In this document: positions 34,316-43,744 of the stretch, one piece after another
Numbering within the stretch: the stretch's first letter is position 1
How the letters are laid out: the number at the start of each line of letters is the position of its first letter
Assembly: GCF_008801925.2 (NCBI RefSeq)
Contig: NZ_CP062804.1
Location: forward strand, 744,001-808,000
Length of the DNA: 64,000 bases
Reading direction: 5' to 3'
Origin: Cupriavidus basilensis
GTDB lineage: Bacteria > Pseudomonadota > Gammaproteobacteria > Burkholderiales > Burkholderiaceae
The notes under the pieces: model-generated
Databases searched by the model: none
What the model was told of the DNA's origin: nothing
Seen by the model: the letters and a program-made list of their open reading frames with translations, nothing else
Position numbers and translations under genes: made by a program

Positions 34316-35343
34316 GCGGCCATCGGGGCTTCCGGCCTGGCTTGCGCGGCGGCTTGCGCCTGCACCGCGGTGACGGCGATCACGTAAAACACGTCGTCGG
34401 CGCTGCAGCCGCGCGACAGATCGTTGGCTGGCTTTTGCAGCCCTTGCAGCAAGGGCCCGATCGCCTTGGCGCCGCCCACGCGCTCGGCCAGCTTGTAGCC
34501 GATATTGCCGGCCTCCAGGCTGGGAAAGACCAGCACATTGGCGCGGCCTTCCACCCTGGAGTGCTCGATCTTCTTCCTGGCGATCTCGGCAACGATGGCG
34601 GCATCGAGCTGCACGTCGCCATCGATGGCCAGCGCCGGGCGCTGCGCCTGCACCAGGCGCGTGGCTTGCACCACCTTATCGACCGCGGCATGCCGGGCGC
34701 TGCCGCTGGTGGAGAACGACAGCATGGCGACGCGCGGGGCATCCATCAGCAGGTTTTGCGCGCTGTCGGCCGCGGCCATGGCGATCTCGGCCAGCGCAAA
34801 GGCGTCGGGATCCACCACCAGTCCGCAATCGGAAAAAATCAGGCCGCCCTTCAATGCATGGAACGGCTCGCACAACATCATCAGGAAGAAGCTCGATACC
34901 AGCTTGAACGCCGGGTGAATGCCGATGACCTGGATGGCGGTGCGCACCACGTCGGCGGTGGTGTGCACCGCGCCGGCCACCGAGCCATCCGCATGGCCCA
35001 TGCGCACCATCAGGTTGGCGAAGCACAGGGGCTTGAGCGCTTCGCGCCTGGCGTCGTCCAGCGTCATGCCTTTTTTCGCGCGCAGGGCGAACAGCTTCTG
35101 CGCGAGGGACGGCGTGAGCGCGGAGGTGGCGGGGTCGATCACGTCCATGCCGGCCAGGTCGATGTCCTCGCTGGCGGCCGCCTGGCGGATGCGCGCCGCG
35201 TCGCCCACCAGCACGATGCGCGCGATGCCCTCATGGACCGCGCGTTGCGCGGCGTGCAGGATGCGCGGGTCTTCGGCCTCGCACAGCACGATGCGCCTGG
35301 GTTCGGCGCGGGCGCGCTCGATGATGCGGTTGATCGCTTTCAT
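34303..35343 (-). CDS. pta: Phosphate acetyltransferase
   Basis: The 346-residue single-domain Pta converts acetyl phosphate, the product of Xsc, plus CoA into acetyl-CoA. Conserved PTA_PTB segments include RIVLCEAEDPRILHAAQRAV, DLAGMDVIDP, MVRMGHADGSVAGAVHTTAD, and DGDVQLDAAIVAEIARKK. It lacks the DRTGG/AAA N-terminal domains of long Pta proteins, as is usual for pta in sulfonate operons. ATG 35343 lies 84 bases downstream of the xsc2 stop. Confidence 0.93.
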   Translation of the reverse strand: MKAINRIIERARAEPRRIVLCEAEDPRILHAAQRAVHEGIARIVLVGDAARIRQAAASEDIDLAGMDVIDPATSALTPSLAQKLFALRAKKGMTLDDARREALKPLCFANLMVRMGHADGSVAGAVHTTADVVRTAIQVIGIHPAFKLVSSFFLMMLCEPFHALKGGLIFSDCGLVVDPDAFALAEIAMAAADSAQNLLMDAPRVAMLSFSTSGSARHAAVDKVVQATRLVQAQRPALAIDGDVQLDAAIVAEIARKKIEHSRVEGRANVLVFPSLEAGNIGYKLAERVGGAKAIGPLLQGLQKPANDLSRGCSADDVFYVIAVTAVQAQAAAQARPEAPMAACQP

Positions 35344-35427
35344 GATGGGGTCGCTCAGAATGGAAAATGGCCGGAAGCAGCGGGCGCTGCCTCCGGCCAC
35401 CGGCCAAGCGCCCGCTAACTCACTGGC

Positions 35428-37266
35428 TCAGACGTAGTCCTTGTACTTGTCGAGCATGCGCACGGGCTTGGCCAGCGCATCGCGGCGGAAGGGGTCGCCG
35501 AGCTCACGGGTGCACATGATCTCGATGATGGTGGTCTTGCCGTGGTGCATCTGCAGGTCGATGGCGCGCTTGAGCGCGGGGCCCACATCCTCCAGCTTGT
35601 CCACCACGATGCCCTCGGCGCCCATGGCGCGGGCGATCTCGGCGAAGCTCTGGTTGTCCAGCTCGCCGGCGACGAAGCGGCGGTTGTAGAAGTCCACCTG
35701 GTTCTTCTTCTCCGCGCCCCACTGGCGGTTGTGGAACACCACGGCGGTGACCGGGATGTTGTGGCGCACGGCGGTCATGGTCTCCATCAGGCTCATGCCC
35801 CAGGCGCCGTCGCCGGCGTAGGACACGGCCGGGCGGTGGGGGGCGGCGACCTTGGCGCCCATGATGGTGGGGAAGGCATAGCCGCAGTTGCCCCAGCTCA
35901 TGGCGGCAAAGAAGCTGCGCGGCTTGTTGAAGCGCAGATAGCTGTTGGCCACCGAGTTGATGTTGCCGATGTCGGTGGAGACCATCACGTCTTCGGGCAT
36001 GGCCTTCTCCAGCTCGCGCAGGACCTGGCGCGGATGCAGGTAGTGTCCGCCGGTGGGCGTGCGCTCGTGCTTCTGCTCCTCGATCATGTCCAGGCTGTAG
36101 GGGTCGCGCTCGTGGGTCCATTCGTCGAGTTCCTTCTCCCAGGCGGCCTTCTCGGCGGCGATCTGTGCGGCGCGCTCTTCGCGGGAGGCGTCGCAGGCCA
36201 GGGTGCGGCCGGCCAGGCGCTCGGTCAGTGCCACGGCAGCGGCCTTGGCATCGCCGCAGATGCCCACCGAGATCTTCTTGACCAGGCCGAGCATCTTGTG
36301 GTCGGCATCGATCTGGATGATCTTGGCGTGCTTGGGCCAGTAGTCCATGCCGTGCTGGGGCAGGGTGCCGAAGGGTCCGAGGCGCGAGCCGAGGGCGATG
36401 ACGACATCGGCGCGGGCGAGCAGCTTCATGGCGGCCTTGGAGCCCTGGTAGCCCAGCGGGCCGCACCACAGGGGATGGCTGGCGGGGAAGGAGTCGTTGT
36501 GCAGGTAGCTGTTGACCACCGGGGCGCCCAGCCGCTCGGCCAGGGCCTGGCATTCGTCGATGGCATCGGCCATGACCACGCCGCCGCCGGAGATGATGAC
36601 GGGGAACCTGGCCTTGGCGATCAGCTCGGCGGCTTCGTTCAGGCGCTGGTCGCCGCCGGGGCCGCGGTCCAGGCGCTGGGGCTGCGGGATCTCGGCCTTG
36701 ATCTGGCCGTAGAAGTAGTCGCGGGGGATGTTGAGCTGGGTTGGTCCCATCTCGGCCATGGCGCGGTCGAAGCAGCGGCCGGTGTACTCGGCCATGCGTG
36801 CGGGGTGGGTGACGTGGCCCTGGTACTTGGTGAACTCCTGGAACATGGGCAGCTGCCTGGCTTCCTGGAATCCGCCCAGGCCAATGCCCATGGTGCCGGC
36901 CTCCGGGGTGACGATCACCACCGGGCTATGTGCCCAGTAAGCGGCGGCGATGGCGGTCACGCAGTTGCTGATGCCGGGGCCGTTCTGTCCGATGACGACG
37001 CCGTGGCGGCCCGAGACGCGGGCATAGCCGTCGGCCATGTGGCCGGCGCCTTGCTCGTGCACGACGGGGATCAGGCGGATGCCGGCGGGGGCGAAGATGT
37101 CCATGGCGTCCATGAAGGCCGAGCCCATGATGCCGAACATGTCGGTGACGCCATTGGCGGCCAGGGTCTCGACAAAGGCTTCCGACGGGGTCATCTCTTG
37201 CGGGCCGGTGGTGACGGCGCCAGCTTGGGTGCCTGCGGCGAGGGTTTCGGGAAGATGTTCGCTCAT
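35428..37266 (-). CDS. xsc: Sulfoacetaldehyde acetyltransferase, copy 2
   Basis: The 612-residue enzyme has the same function and domains as copy 1. From TTGPQEMTPSEAF to the C-terminus the two proteins look identical. The DNA tract 35465-37213 appears to match 23254-25002 without a difference, and the next base outside (35464, G versus A) differs. Only the first ~20 residues are divergent (PETLAAGTQAGAV here, PEAIKTTALPA in copy 1). This copy leads the unit xsc2-pta-tauE and is divergent from tauABC, the usual arrangement for taurine dissimilation. Confidence 0.95.
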   Translation of the reverse strand: MSEHLPETLAAGTQAGAVTTGPQEMTPSEAFVETLAANGVTDMFGIMGSAFMDAMDIFAPAGIRLIPVVHEQGAGHMADGYARVSGRHGVVIGQNGPGISNCVTAIAAAYWAHSPVVIVTPEAGTMGIGLGGFQEARQLPMFQEFTKYQGHVTHPARMAEYTGRCFDRAMAEMGPTQLNIPRDYFYGQIKAEIPQPQRLDRGPGGDQRLNEAAELIAKARFPVIISGGGVVMADAIDECQALAERLGAPVVNSYLHNDSFPASHPLWCGPLGYQGSKAAMKLLARADVVIALGSRLGPFGTLPQHGMDYWPKHAKIIQIDADHKMLGLVKKISVGICGDAKAAAVALTERLAGRTLACDASREERAAQIAAEKAAWEKELDEWTHERDPYSLDMIEEQKHERTPTGGHYLHPRQVLRELEKAMPEDVMVSTDIGNINSVANSYLRFNKPRSFFAAMSWGNCGYAFPTIMGAKVAAPHRPAVSYAGDGAWGMSLMETMTAVRHNIPVTAVVFHNRQWGAEKKNQVDFYNRRFVAGELDNQSFAEIARAMGAEGIVVDKLEDVGPALKRAIDLQMHHGKTTIIEIMCTRELGDPFRRDALAKPVRMLDKYKDYV

Positions 37267-37295
37267 GGTGTGGTGTCTCCGGTCTTCGATCAAAA

Positions 37296-37312
37296 CGGAA
37301 CCAAATGTTCCG
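37296..37312. promoter_or_regulatory. Perfect inverted repeat in xsc2 leader
   Basis: CGGAAC-CAAAT-GTTCCG is a perfect 6-base dyad, 29 bases before the xsc2 start and downstream of the predicted -10. It is the counterpart of the imperfect dyad at xsc1. Confidence 0.55.
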
Positions 37313-37332
37313 AAAAGTGTTCGTGGATCGAA

Positions 37333-37361
37333 ATGTAGGATGAGACTAAGCGATGGTCAAT
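37333..37361 (-). promoter_or_regulatory. Predicted sigma-70 promoter of xsc2
   Basis: Read on the minus strand: TTGACC, 17-base spacer, TACATT, the same elements as xsc1. Upstream at 37365-37401 lie the CGTTTTTAG and CGTTTATCG direct repeats with a 22-base period, the candidate activator site shared by both xsc genes. Confidence 0.65.
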
Positions 37362-37401
37362 AAGAAAATCCGATAAACGGAATGCCGTGTACCTAAAAAC
37401 G

Positions 37402-37750
37402 GTAGTAAATACCCTTTAAAGTGACGCAAATTCAACCTGCGCGCCCACGTGGACCCACAGTTGGTCCCCGCTGGCTCTAACCCGGCGGCGGGCCGCTTTC
37501 TACCATACGGTTACACCTTGCCCAGCGCTGCTTGCCAAAGCGCCTGGTGCACGCCGCGACGACTCGCCAAAGCGCAGAGCGCCGCTAAGAAAGGAGAGGA
37601 CGCAAAGACGTCCCAACCAGACGGAGACACTGGCATGCCTCATGCTTATCACCTCTTCCTCCTCGAGCAGGCACCGCCCTGGTGCCGGGCTTTCCCTGCC
37701 GGCGGACTCCGCCACAGCACATCACACCGTTCATCTTGAGGAGGTTCATC
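37402..37750. other. Long leader/intergenic region upstream of tauA
   Basis: About 350 bases precede tauA. Visible structure includes a hairpin GGACG-CAAAGA-CGTCC at 37598-37613 and a hairpin GGCACC-GCCCT-GGTGCC at 37670-37686 about 65 bases before the start codon. No known riboswitch consensus could be matched. The region must hold the tauABC promoter. Confidence 0.45.
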
Positions 37751-38764
37751 ATGCGTTGGTTCAAGCAACTTGCAGCAAGCGTGGTACTGGCGGCCGTCGT
37801 CGCCCCGGGCGCCTACGCGCAGACCAAGGAAGTTGTCATCGCCTACCAGGATATGGTGGTGCCGTGGCGCTATGCGCAGGACATGAAGGAAGTCGAGAAG
37901 CAGACCGGCTACAAGGTCTCGTTCCGCCAGTTCGGCGGCGGCGGCGACGTGATCCGCGCCATGGCATCGGGCCAGATCGCCATCGGCGAAGCCGGTACCT
38001 CGCCGATTGCCTCGGCGTTGTCGCAGGGGCTGGATGTGGAGCTGTTCTGGATCCTTGACGACATCAACGCGGCCGAGGCCATGGTGGCGCGCAACGGCAG
38101 CAATATCAACAGCGTGGCAGATCTCAAAGGCAAGCGGGTGGGCGTGCCTTTTGTCTCTACCACGCACTACCACACGCTGGTGGCGCTGGAGCAGGCCAAG
38201 ATCAATCCCAAGGACGTCAAGATCATGAACATGCGGCCGCCCGAAGTGGCCGCGGCCTGGGAGCGTGGCGACATCGATGCCACCTTTATCTGGGACCCGG
38301 TGCTGGCCAAGCTCAAGCAAACGGGCAAGGTGCTGGTGACCTCCGGCAAGATCGCCGCCGAGACCGGCAAGGCCACCTTCGACGGCATGATCGCCAACAA
38401 GAAGTTCGCGCGGGAGAACCCCGAGTTCATGGTCAAGTTCGTCAAGATCCTGGCCGCGGCGGATGACAAGTATCGCCAGGACAAGGCGGCGTGGACTCCG
38501 GAGTCGCCGATGGTGAAGGCGGTGGCCAAGGTCTCTGGCGCCAAGCCCGAGGCGGTGCCGGCCAGCATGGCGCTGTACGGTTTCCCCACGCTGGAGGAGC
38601 AGGCCTCGCCCCGCTGGCTGGGCGGCGGCGCGGCCAAGGCGCTGCAATCGGCGGCGCAATTCCTGAAGGAGCAGGGCACGATCCAGACCGTGTTGCCGGA
38701 CTACGGCTCGGGTGTGAATGCGGAGTGGGTGAAGCGCGCCCTCGCCACCAGGACGCCGGCCTGA
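37751..38764 (+). CDS. tauA: Taurine ABC transporter substrate-binding protein
   Basis: The 337-residue periplasmic binding protein has a signal peptide (cleavage near GAYAQ, residue 21) followed by [18 protein letters not shown]. The internal motifs [20 protein letters not shown] and [17 protein letters not shown] match the TauA/SsuA family. A near-perfect AGGAGG lies six bases before ATG 37751; the open frame upstream is not coding. It is the first gene of tauABC, divergent from xsc2-pta-tauE, so uptake and cleavage are linked. Confidence 0.92.
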   Translation: MRWFKQLAASVVLAAVVAPGAYAQTKEVVIAYQDMVVPWRYAQDMKEVEKQTGYKVSFRQFGGGGDVIRAMASGQIAIGEAGTSPIASALSQGLDVELFWILDDINAAEAMVARNGSNINSVADLKGKRVGVPFVSTTHYHTLVALEQAKINPKDVKIMNMRPPEVAAAWERGDIDATFIWDPVLAKLKQTGKVLVTSGKIAAETGKATFDGMIANKKFARENPEFMVKFVKILAAADDKYRQDKAAWTPESPMVKAVAKVSGAKPEAVPASMALYGFPTLEEQASPRWLGGGAAKALQSAAQFLKEQGTIQTVLPDYGSGVNAEWVKRALATRTPA

Positions 38765-38835
38765 TTTGCCAGCGCCGCGCGGCGGGCGACGCCGGCCGCG
38801 CGGCCTTGAATCCTCTTTTCAGGAAGTTTGCAGCT

Positions 38836-39612
38836 ATGGCCAAACTCGAAATCGACAACCTGAGCGTGAACTACGGCGGCCGCGGTGGCGCCGATACGCT
38901 GGCCCTGTCGCAAGTCAATCTCACCATGGAGCGCGGTGATTTCGTGGTCGCGCTCGGTGCTTCCGGGTGCGGCAAGACCACCTTGCTATCGTGCATCGCC
39001 GGTTTCATGCAACCCTCGGAAGGCGAGATCCGCCTCGATGGCAAATCCGTGCACGGCCCGGGTGCCGAGCGCGGCGTCGTGTTCCAAAAGCATGCATTGA
39101 TGCCCTGGCTCAATGTGCTGGACAACGTGGCGCTGGGCTTGCGGCTGCGCGGCGTGCCGCGCGCCGAGCGCCTGCGCATCGCGCAGGAAAAGCTGGCGCT
39201 GGTCGGCCTGGAGAAAGTGGCGGCCAAGCCGGTCTACCAGCTCTCGGGCGGCATGCAGCAGCGCGTGGGCATTGCCCGCACGCTTGCCAACGATCCGGCG
39301 GTGATGCTGATGGATGAGCCGCTCGGCGCGCTCGACGCGCTCACGCGCGAGACGATCCAGGCGCTGATCCTCAAGCTGTGGGCGGCGGAGCAGAAGATCG
39401 TGTTCTTCATCACCCACAGCGTGGAGGAAGCGCTGTTCCTGGCCACGCGGCTGATCGTGATGACGCCCTCGCCGGGCCGCATCGCGCATACCTATGAGCT
39501 GCCCTTCGCCCGACGCTTCATTGCCTGCGGCAACGCCCGCGAGGTCAAGGCCGATCCGGAGTTCATCCGGTACCGCGAAGAAATCGTCAACCTGATCCAT
39601 GCCACGCCCTGA
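38836..39612 (+). CDS. tauB: Taurine ABC transporter ATP-binding protein
   Basis: The 258-residue ABC ATPase has Walker [15 protein letters not shown] (residues 38-51), Q-loop [16 protein letters not shown], signature [16 protein letters not shown], Walker [13 protein letters not shown] and switch His in [12 protein letters not shown]. This is the nitrate/sulfonate/taurine subfamily. ATG 38836 has AGGAAG ten bases upstream; it lies 71 bases after tauA. Confidence 0.92.
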   Translation: MAKLEIDNLSVNYGGRGGADTLALSQVNLTMERGDFVVALGASGCGKTTLLSCIAGFMQPSEGEIRLDGKSVHGPGAERGVVFQKHALMPWLNVLDNVALGLRLRGVPRAERLRIAQEKLALVGLEKVAAKPVYQLSGGMQQRVGIARTLANDPAVMLMDEPLGALDALTRETIQALILKLWAAEQKIVFFITHSVEEALFLATRLIVMTPSPGRIAHTYELPFARRFIACGNAREVKADPEFIRYREEIVNLIHATP

Positions 39613-39622
39613 GGAGTCCGAC

Positions 39623-40498
39623 ATGTCTGCTTCTGCTCAAAGACTCGAGCCCGCGCCGGGCACCGCCGCCGTGGCCGCCAAGCCGCCCGCGCGCCGCATG
39701 AAGGCCGTCTCCGGCTACCGCTTGCCGGGCGAAGGCTCCAGCTCGCGCATCTCCACCATCACCGTGGTGTCGCTGCTGGCGCTATGGTGGATCGCCAGCC
39801 ACCTGCGTTGGCTGCCGCCGCTGTTCCTGCCCACGCCGGAAGCCATCATCAACGCGTTTATCGATGCCTGGAACGGCAATGTGCAAGGCGGCCTGCCGCT
39901 GACCGAGCACTTTCGCGCCAGCATGGTGCGCGTGTTTGGCGCCTTTGCGCTGGCCACCGTTACGGCGGTGCCGATCGGCGTGATGATGGGGGTGTCGCGC
40001 ATCGCGCGCGGCGTGTTTGATCCGCCGATCGAGTTCTATCGCCCGCTGCCGCCGCTGGCCTACCTGCCGCTGATCGTGATCTGGTTCGGCATCGACGAAA
40101 CGTCCAAGATCCTGCTGATCTTCCTGGCTTGCTTCGCGCCGCTGGCGATGTCCGCGCAGGCCGGCGTGCGCTCGGTCACCATCGAGCAGATCAACGCGGC
40201 GTATTCGATGGGCGCCAACCGCTGGCAGGTGATCCGCCATGTGGTGATCCCCGCCGCGCTGCCGGACATCCTGACCGGCATGCGGATTGCCATCGGCTTT
40301 GGCTGGACCACGCTGGTCGCGGCGGAGATGGTGGCTGCCACCTCGGGCCTGGGGCAGATGGTGCTCAACGCGTCGAACTTCCTGCGCACGGATGTGGTGA
40401 TCATGGGCATCGGGCTGATTGGCCTGATTGCTTATACCTTTGACCTGCTGATGCGCAAGACGGAGAAGTGGCTGGTGCCCTGGAAGGGGAGGATGTAA
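39623..40498 (+). CDS. tauC: Taurine ABC transporter permease
   Basis: The 291-residue inner-membrane protein has about six helices and the EAA loop INAAYSMGANRWQVIRHVVI that contacts TauB. The N-terminal 50 residues are cytosolic and polar. GAGGAG precedes ATG 39623; an earlier in-frame ATG at 39599 inside the end of tauB is less likely. It completes the taurine importer. Confidence 0.92.
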   Translation: MSASAQRLEPAPGTAAVAAKPPARRMKAVSGYRLPGEGSSSRISTITVVSLLALWWIASHLRWLPPLFLPTPEAIINAFIDAWNGNVQGGLPLTEHFRASMVRVFGAFALATVTAVPIGVMMGVSRIARGVFDPPIEFYRPLPPLAYLPLIVIWFGIDETSKILLIFLACFAPLAMSAQAGVRSVTIEQINAAYSMGANRWQVIRHVVIPAALPDILTGMRIAIGFGWTTLVAAEMVAATSGLGQMVLNASNFLRTDVVIMGIGLIGLIAYTFDLLMRKTEKWLVPWKGRM

Positions 40499-40550
40499 AG
40501 CTAAAGCCTGTGGCCGGCCGGGCGGCGGCATGCGCTGCCCGATTGCCAGG

Positions 40551-41453
40551 TCACGCCGCTAGCTGGAAAGGGCGCTCCGCAATACCAGCGACACCGGGGC
40601 GAACAGCGAATACCCCGCCGGCCAGCGGCTGCCCGGCTTGCACCGACGCATCGGCCGGGCGAATCGACGTGACGAACAAGGTCTTCATGTCGGCGCCGCC
40701 AAAGGCGCACATCGCCGGCTTTTTCACGGGAAGCGCGATGCTGCGGTCCAGGCGCCCCTCTGGCGTAAAACGGTGCACGACGCCGGCGTCATTCCCGCAG
40801 ATCCAGTAGCAGCCATCGACGTCCACCGCAGCGCCGTCCGGGCGCCCCGGATATTGCCGCATGTCGATCCACAGGCGCCGCCGGTTGGCCACGCCGTCCG
40901 CGACATCGTAGTCGAACGCCCAGATCGCCTGCGCATCAGGATGCGAGTCCGACAGGTACATCGTCCGTCCGTCGGGCGACCATGCCATCCCGTTGGGAAC
41001 GATCAGTCCCTCGATCTGCCGCTGCAGGCCACGCGCGTCGAAGCGATACACCGAGCCAATCGATTGCGCCGGATGCATGTCGAGGTGCATGGTGCCCGCC
41101 CAGAACCGGCCTTGGCGATCACACCGGCCGTCGTTGAATCGCATGGATGGGGCAGGGTGAGCGACGCTGGCGAGCCTGCGGCTGGCCAGGCTGCCATCGG
41201 GCTGTGGTTGCAGGTGGAACAGGCCGCTCTGCATGCCGGCGACAAAGCCACCGGCGCTTGCGGGGGCGATGCACCCTGCCATTTCGGGCAACTGCCAGGT
41301 ACGGATTGCCGCGTTGGCGGCGCGCCATTCGAACAGCGTCCGGGCGGGGATGTCCGACCAGTACAGGCATTGCGTCTGCGTATCCCAGAACGGGCTTTCG
41401 CCGACCGCATTGCGGACATCGGCAATCAGGTCGATGGGTGAGTCAGTGATCAT
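40551..41453 (-). CDS. SMP-30/gluconolactonase-family protein
   Basis: The 300-residue six-bladed beta-propeller has divalent-metal ligands recognisable in VGESPFWDTQTQCLYWSDI (Glu), RFNDGRCDRQGRFWAGTM (Asn/Asp), GLIVPNGMAWSPDGRTMYLS (Asn) and YPGRPDGAAVDVDGCYWI (Asp). Such enzymes hydrolyse sugar or aldonate lactones. It is convergent with tauC and divergent from the hydroxyacid dehydrogenase. Membership in the sulfonate pathway is not indicated. Confidence 0.88.
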   Translation of the reverse strand: MITDSPIDLIADVRNAVGESPFWDTQTQCLYWSDIPARTLFEWRAANAAIRTWQLPEMAGCIAPASAGGFVAGMQSGLFHLQPQPDGSLASRRLASVAHPAPSMRFNDGRCDRQGRFWAGTMHLDMHPAQSIGSVYRFDARGLQRQIEGLIVPNGMAWSPDGRTMYLSDSHPDAQAIWAFDYDVADGVANRRRLWIDMRQYPGRPDGAAVDVDGCYWICGNDAGVVHRFTPEGRLDRSIALPVKKPAMCAFGGADMKTLFVTSIRPADASVQAGQPLAGGVFAVRPGVAGIAERPFQLAA

Positions 41454-41725
41454 GGTCTATCGGCTTGGACATCATGGCCGGAGCGGCTTCTTGATTTTAG
41501 TATGCGCCTCAGGCTGCTCTTTGTCTTGCGTTGTCGTACAACTAATTATAAGGAGATCCGAGAGTCGGTGTGAGGGATTTTCGTTTTCATTGACTTTTAC
41601 AGAGTGTTAACCCTGGGCGTCTGATTTCCTGCTTGTTTCTAATTTGCCTAAGTCATAGGATGACGTATGAGTTTAGCGCCGAAACAAATCACGCGAATCC
41701 GCCCCTTCCAGATAGGACTCACCGT
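41454..41725. promoter_or_regulatory. Divergent promoter region with GTTGT-CGT-ACAAC dyad
   Basis: This 272-base gap lies between the lactonase and the dehydrogenase genes. It contains GTTGTCGTACAAC at 41531-41543, a perfect 5-base inverted repeat typical of GntR (FCD-type) operators, in an AT-rich stretch. No GntR gene is adjacent, so the regulator is unknown. Confidence 0.4.
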
Positions 41726-42679
41726 ATGAAAGCCAACATCCTGCAGCTGAACCCGATTCTCATCCCTGCCATCAACGACAAGCTGGATTCGCTCTACACC
41801 ATGCACCGCTTGTTCGAGCAAACCGACAAGGATGCCTATCTGCGCGAGCACGGGCCCACGATCCGCGCGGTCATCACCGGCGGCCACACCGGCATTTCCA
41901 GGGCGATGATGGCGCAACTGCCCGCGCTTGCGGTGGTGGCGGTCAACGGTGTCGGCACCGATGCGGTCGACCTCGAATATGCCCGCGCGCGCGGCCTGCC
42001 GGTGACCGGGACGTTCGGGGCGCTGACCGAGGACGTCGCGGATCTCGCCGTGGGCCTGTTGATCGCCACATGTCGTGGCATGTGCCCGGGCGACCGGTTT
42101 ATCCGTGCCGGCGACTGGGTCCGCCATCCGCAGCCAAGCGCTATCCCGCTGGCCCGCCGCGTCAGCGGCATGCGCGTGGGCATCGTCGGCATGGGCCGCG
42201 TGGGCCGGGCCATCGCAGCGCGCATGACGGCATTCGGTTGCCCCGTCGCCTACACCGACCTCAAGGCGATGGATGACGTCCCCCACACCTTCGTGCCCGA
42301 CCTCGTGGCACTGGCCCGCCAGAGCGATGCGCTGATTCTTGCCGCCGCCGCCGACAAGGCGGAGGGCATCGTCAACGCCGAGGTGCTCGACGCGCTGGGC
42401 AAGGATGGCTACCTGATCAACATCGCGCGCGGCCGGCTGGTCAAGGAAGACGACCTGGTCGCGGCGTTGACATCCGGGCGCATCGCCGGCGCCGGGCTGG
42501 ATGTCTTCGTCGATGAGCCGAACGTGCCGCAAGCCCTGTTCGCGCTGGATAACGTCACGCTGCAGGCCCACCGCGCCAGCGCCACGCACCAGACGCGGGC
42601 CGCCATGGGGGAGATGGTCCTGGCAAGCATTGCCCAAGCGCTGGCCGGGCAACGGCCCGAGTTCAGCCTCACGACCTGA
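41726..42679 (+). CDS. D-2-hydroxyacid dehydrogenase (glyoxylate/hydroxypyruvate reductase-like)
   Basis: The 317-residue NAD(P)-binding enzyme has a Rossmann motif GMRVGIVGMGRVGRAIAARM, the catalytic Arg in INIARGRLVKEDDL, a Glu in DVFVDEPNVP and the His in LQAHRASATHQTR. It reduces glyoxylate or hydroxypyruvate, or oxidises the corresponding hydroxyacids. ATG 41726 was chosen as the only start with a family-like N-terminus. It appears to be in one unit with the Bug-type binding protein 58 bases downstream. Confidence 0.9.
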   Translation: MKANILQLNPILIPAINDKLDSLYTMHRLFEQTDKDAYLREHGPTIRAVITGGHTGISRAMMAQLPALAVVAVNGVGTDAVDLEYARARGLPVTGTFGALTEDVADLAVGLLIATCRGMCPGDRFIRAGDWVRHPQPSAIPLARRVSGMRVGIVGMGRVGRAIAARMTAFGCPVAYTDLKAMDDVPHTFVPDLVALARQSDALILAAAADKAEGIVNAEVLDALGKDGYLINIARGRLVKEDDLVAALTSGRIAGAGLDVFVDEPNVPQALFALDNVTLQAHRASATHQTRAAMGEMVLASIAQALAGQRPEFSLTT

Positions 42680-42737
42680 GCGCTGGCGGCCCCGTTACTT
42701 CGCCCGGAAGTTGAGAATCAGAATGAGAGGAGACAAG

Positions 42738-43709
42738 ATGCGGATCCAATATCTGGCGGCAATGGCCTTGACCGTGTGCGTGAGCGCGCTGGCGTCCGGC
42801 ATGGCCGTTGCGCAGCCCTATCCGGCCAAGCCGGTCACCATCGTGATCGGTTCCAGCCCCGGCAGCACCACGGATGGCCTGGCCCGCGCAATGGGTGCCC
42901 AGATCACCAGGGAGACGGGCCAGCCGGTCATCGTCGACAGCCGCCCCGGCGCATTCGGCGGCATCGCGGCGCAGCTTGTCGCACGCTCGGCGCCCGACGG
43001 CTACACCCTGTTCATGACCACCAACACCACGCAGGCGGCTAATCCGCACCTGGTGAAGAACCTGCCGTACAACCCCATCAAGGACTTTGCGCCGATTGGC
43101 CAGGTGGTCCAGGGCTACATGGTGATGGTGGTGAACCCCAACGTGAAGGCCACGAACGTGCCCGAGTTCATCGCACTGGCCAAGAAGGAGCCGGGCAAGC
43201 TGACCTTCGGCTCCGGCTCATCGTCGGCGCGGGTCGCCACCGAGCAATTTCAGCACATGACCGGGACGAAACTCACATACGTTCCCTACAAGGCCAATCC
43301 GGCCGCCGTGATCGACCTGGTGGCCGGACAGACCGACGTGATGATCGTCGACCTGACCACCAGCCTGCCGCAGGTCAAGGCCGGCAAGCTGCGCGCGCTT
43401 GGCGTCAGCAGCCCGCAGCGCTCGCCGCTGCTGCCCAACGTGCCGACCATCGCGGAGCAAGGTGTGAAGGGCTATGAGTCTGGTTACTGGAACGGGCTGT
43501 ACGCCCCGGCAGGCACGCCGGTACCGATCATCAACCGGCTAAACGCGCTGATGCGCAATGCCATGGCGACCGAATCCATCCGGCATTTCGTGACGGAGAA
43601 CGGCATGGAGGTGAAGGTGTCGTCGCCGGAGGAGCTGGCTAAATTCCAGCTTGCCGAGCTCGCTCGCTGGGGCGCGATCATCAAGACGGCAGGCATCCAG
43701 CCCGAATAG
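42738..43709 (+). CDS. Bug/TctC-family periplasmic solute-binding protein
   Basis: The 323-residue protein has a signal peptide cleaved near GMAVAQPYP and the Bug-family pattern: YPAKPVTIVIGSSPGSTTDG, DGYTLFMTTNTTQAANPHL, and FAPIGQVVQGYMVMVVNP. Orphan Bug proteins are a hallmark of Burkholderiales and bind carboxylates or related small molecules. An AGGAGA site precedes ATG 42738. Pairing with a hydroxyacid dehydrogenase suggests a hydroxycarboxylate ligand. Confidence 0.92.
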   Translation: MRIQYLAAMALTVCVSALASGMAVAQPYPAKPVTIVIGSSPGSTTDGLARAMGAQITRETGQPVIVDSRPGAFGGIAAQLVARSAPDGYTLFMTTNTTQAANPHLVKNLPYNPIKDFAPIGQVVQGYMVMVVNPNVKATNVPEFIALAKKEPGKLTFGSGSSSARVATEQFQHMTGTKLTYVPYKANPAAVIDLVAGQTDVMIVDLTTSLPQVKAGKLRALGVSSPQRSPLLPNVPTIAEQGVKGYESGYWNGLYAPAGTPVPIINRLNALMRNAMATESIRHFVTENGMEVKVSSPEELAKFQLAELARWGAIIKTAGIQPE

Positions 43710-43744
43710 CGGCGACGCGCAGGGGCTGGATGCAAAACGGGCGC

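Noticed and set aside
37590..37620. GACGCAAAG in the tauA leader as a cyclic-di-GMP riboswitch
   Set aside because: Only a short consensus-like string is present; the paired GEMM core and tetraloop elements were not found.
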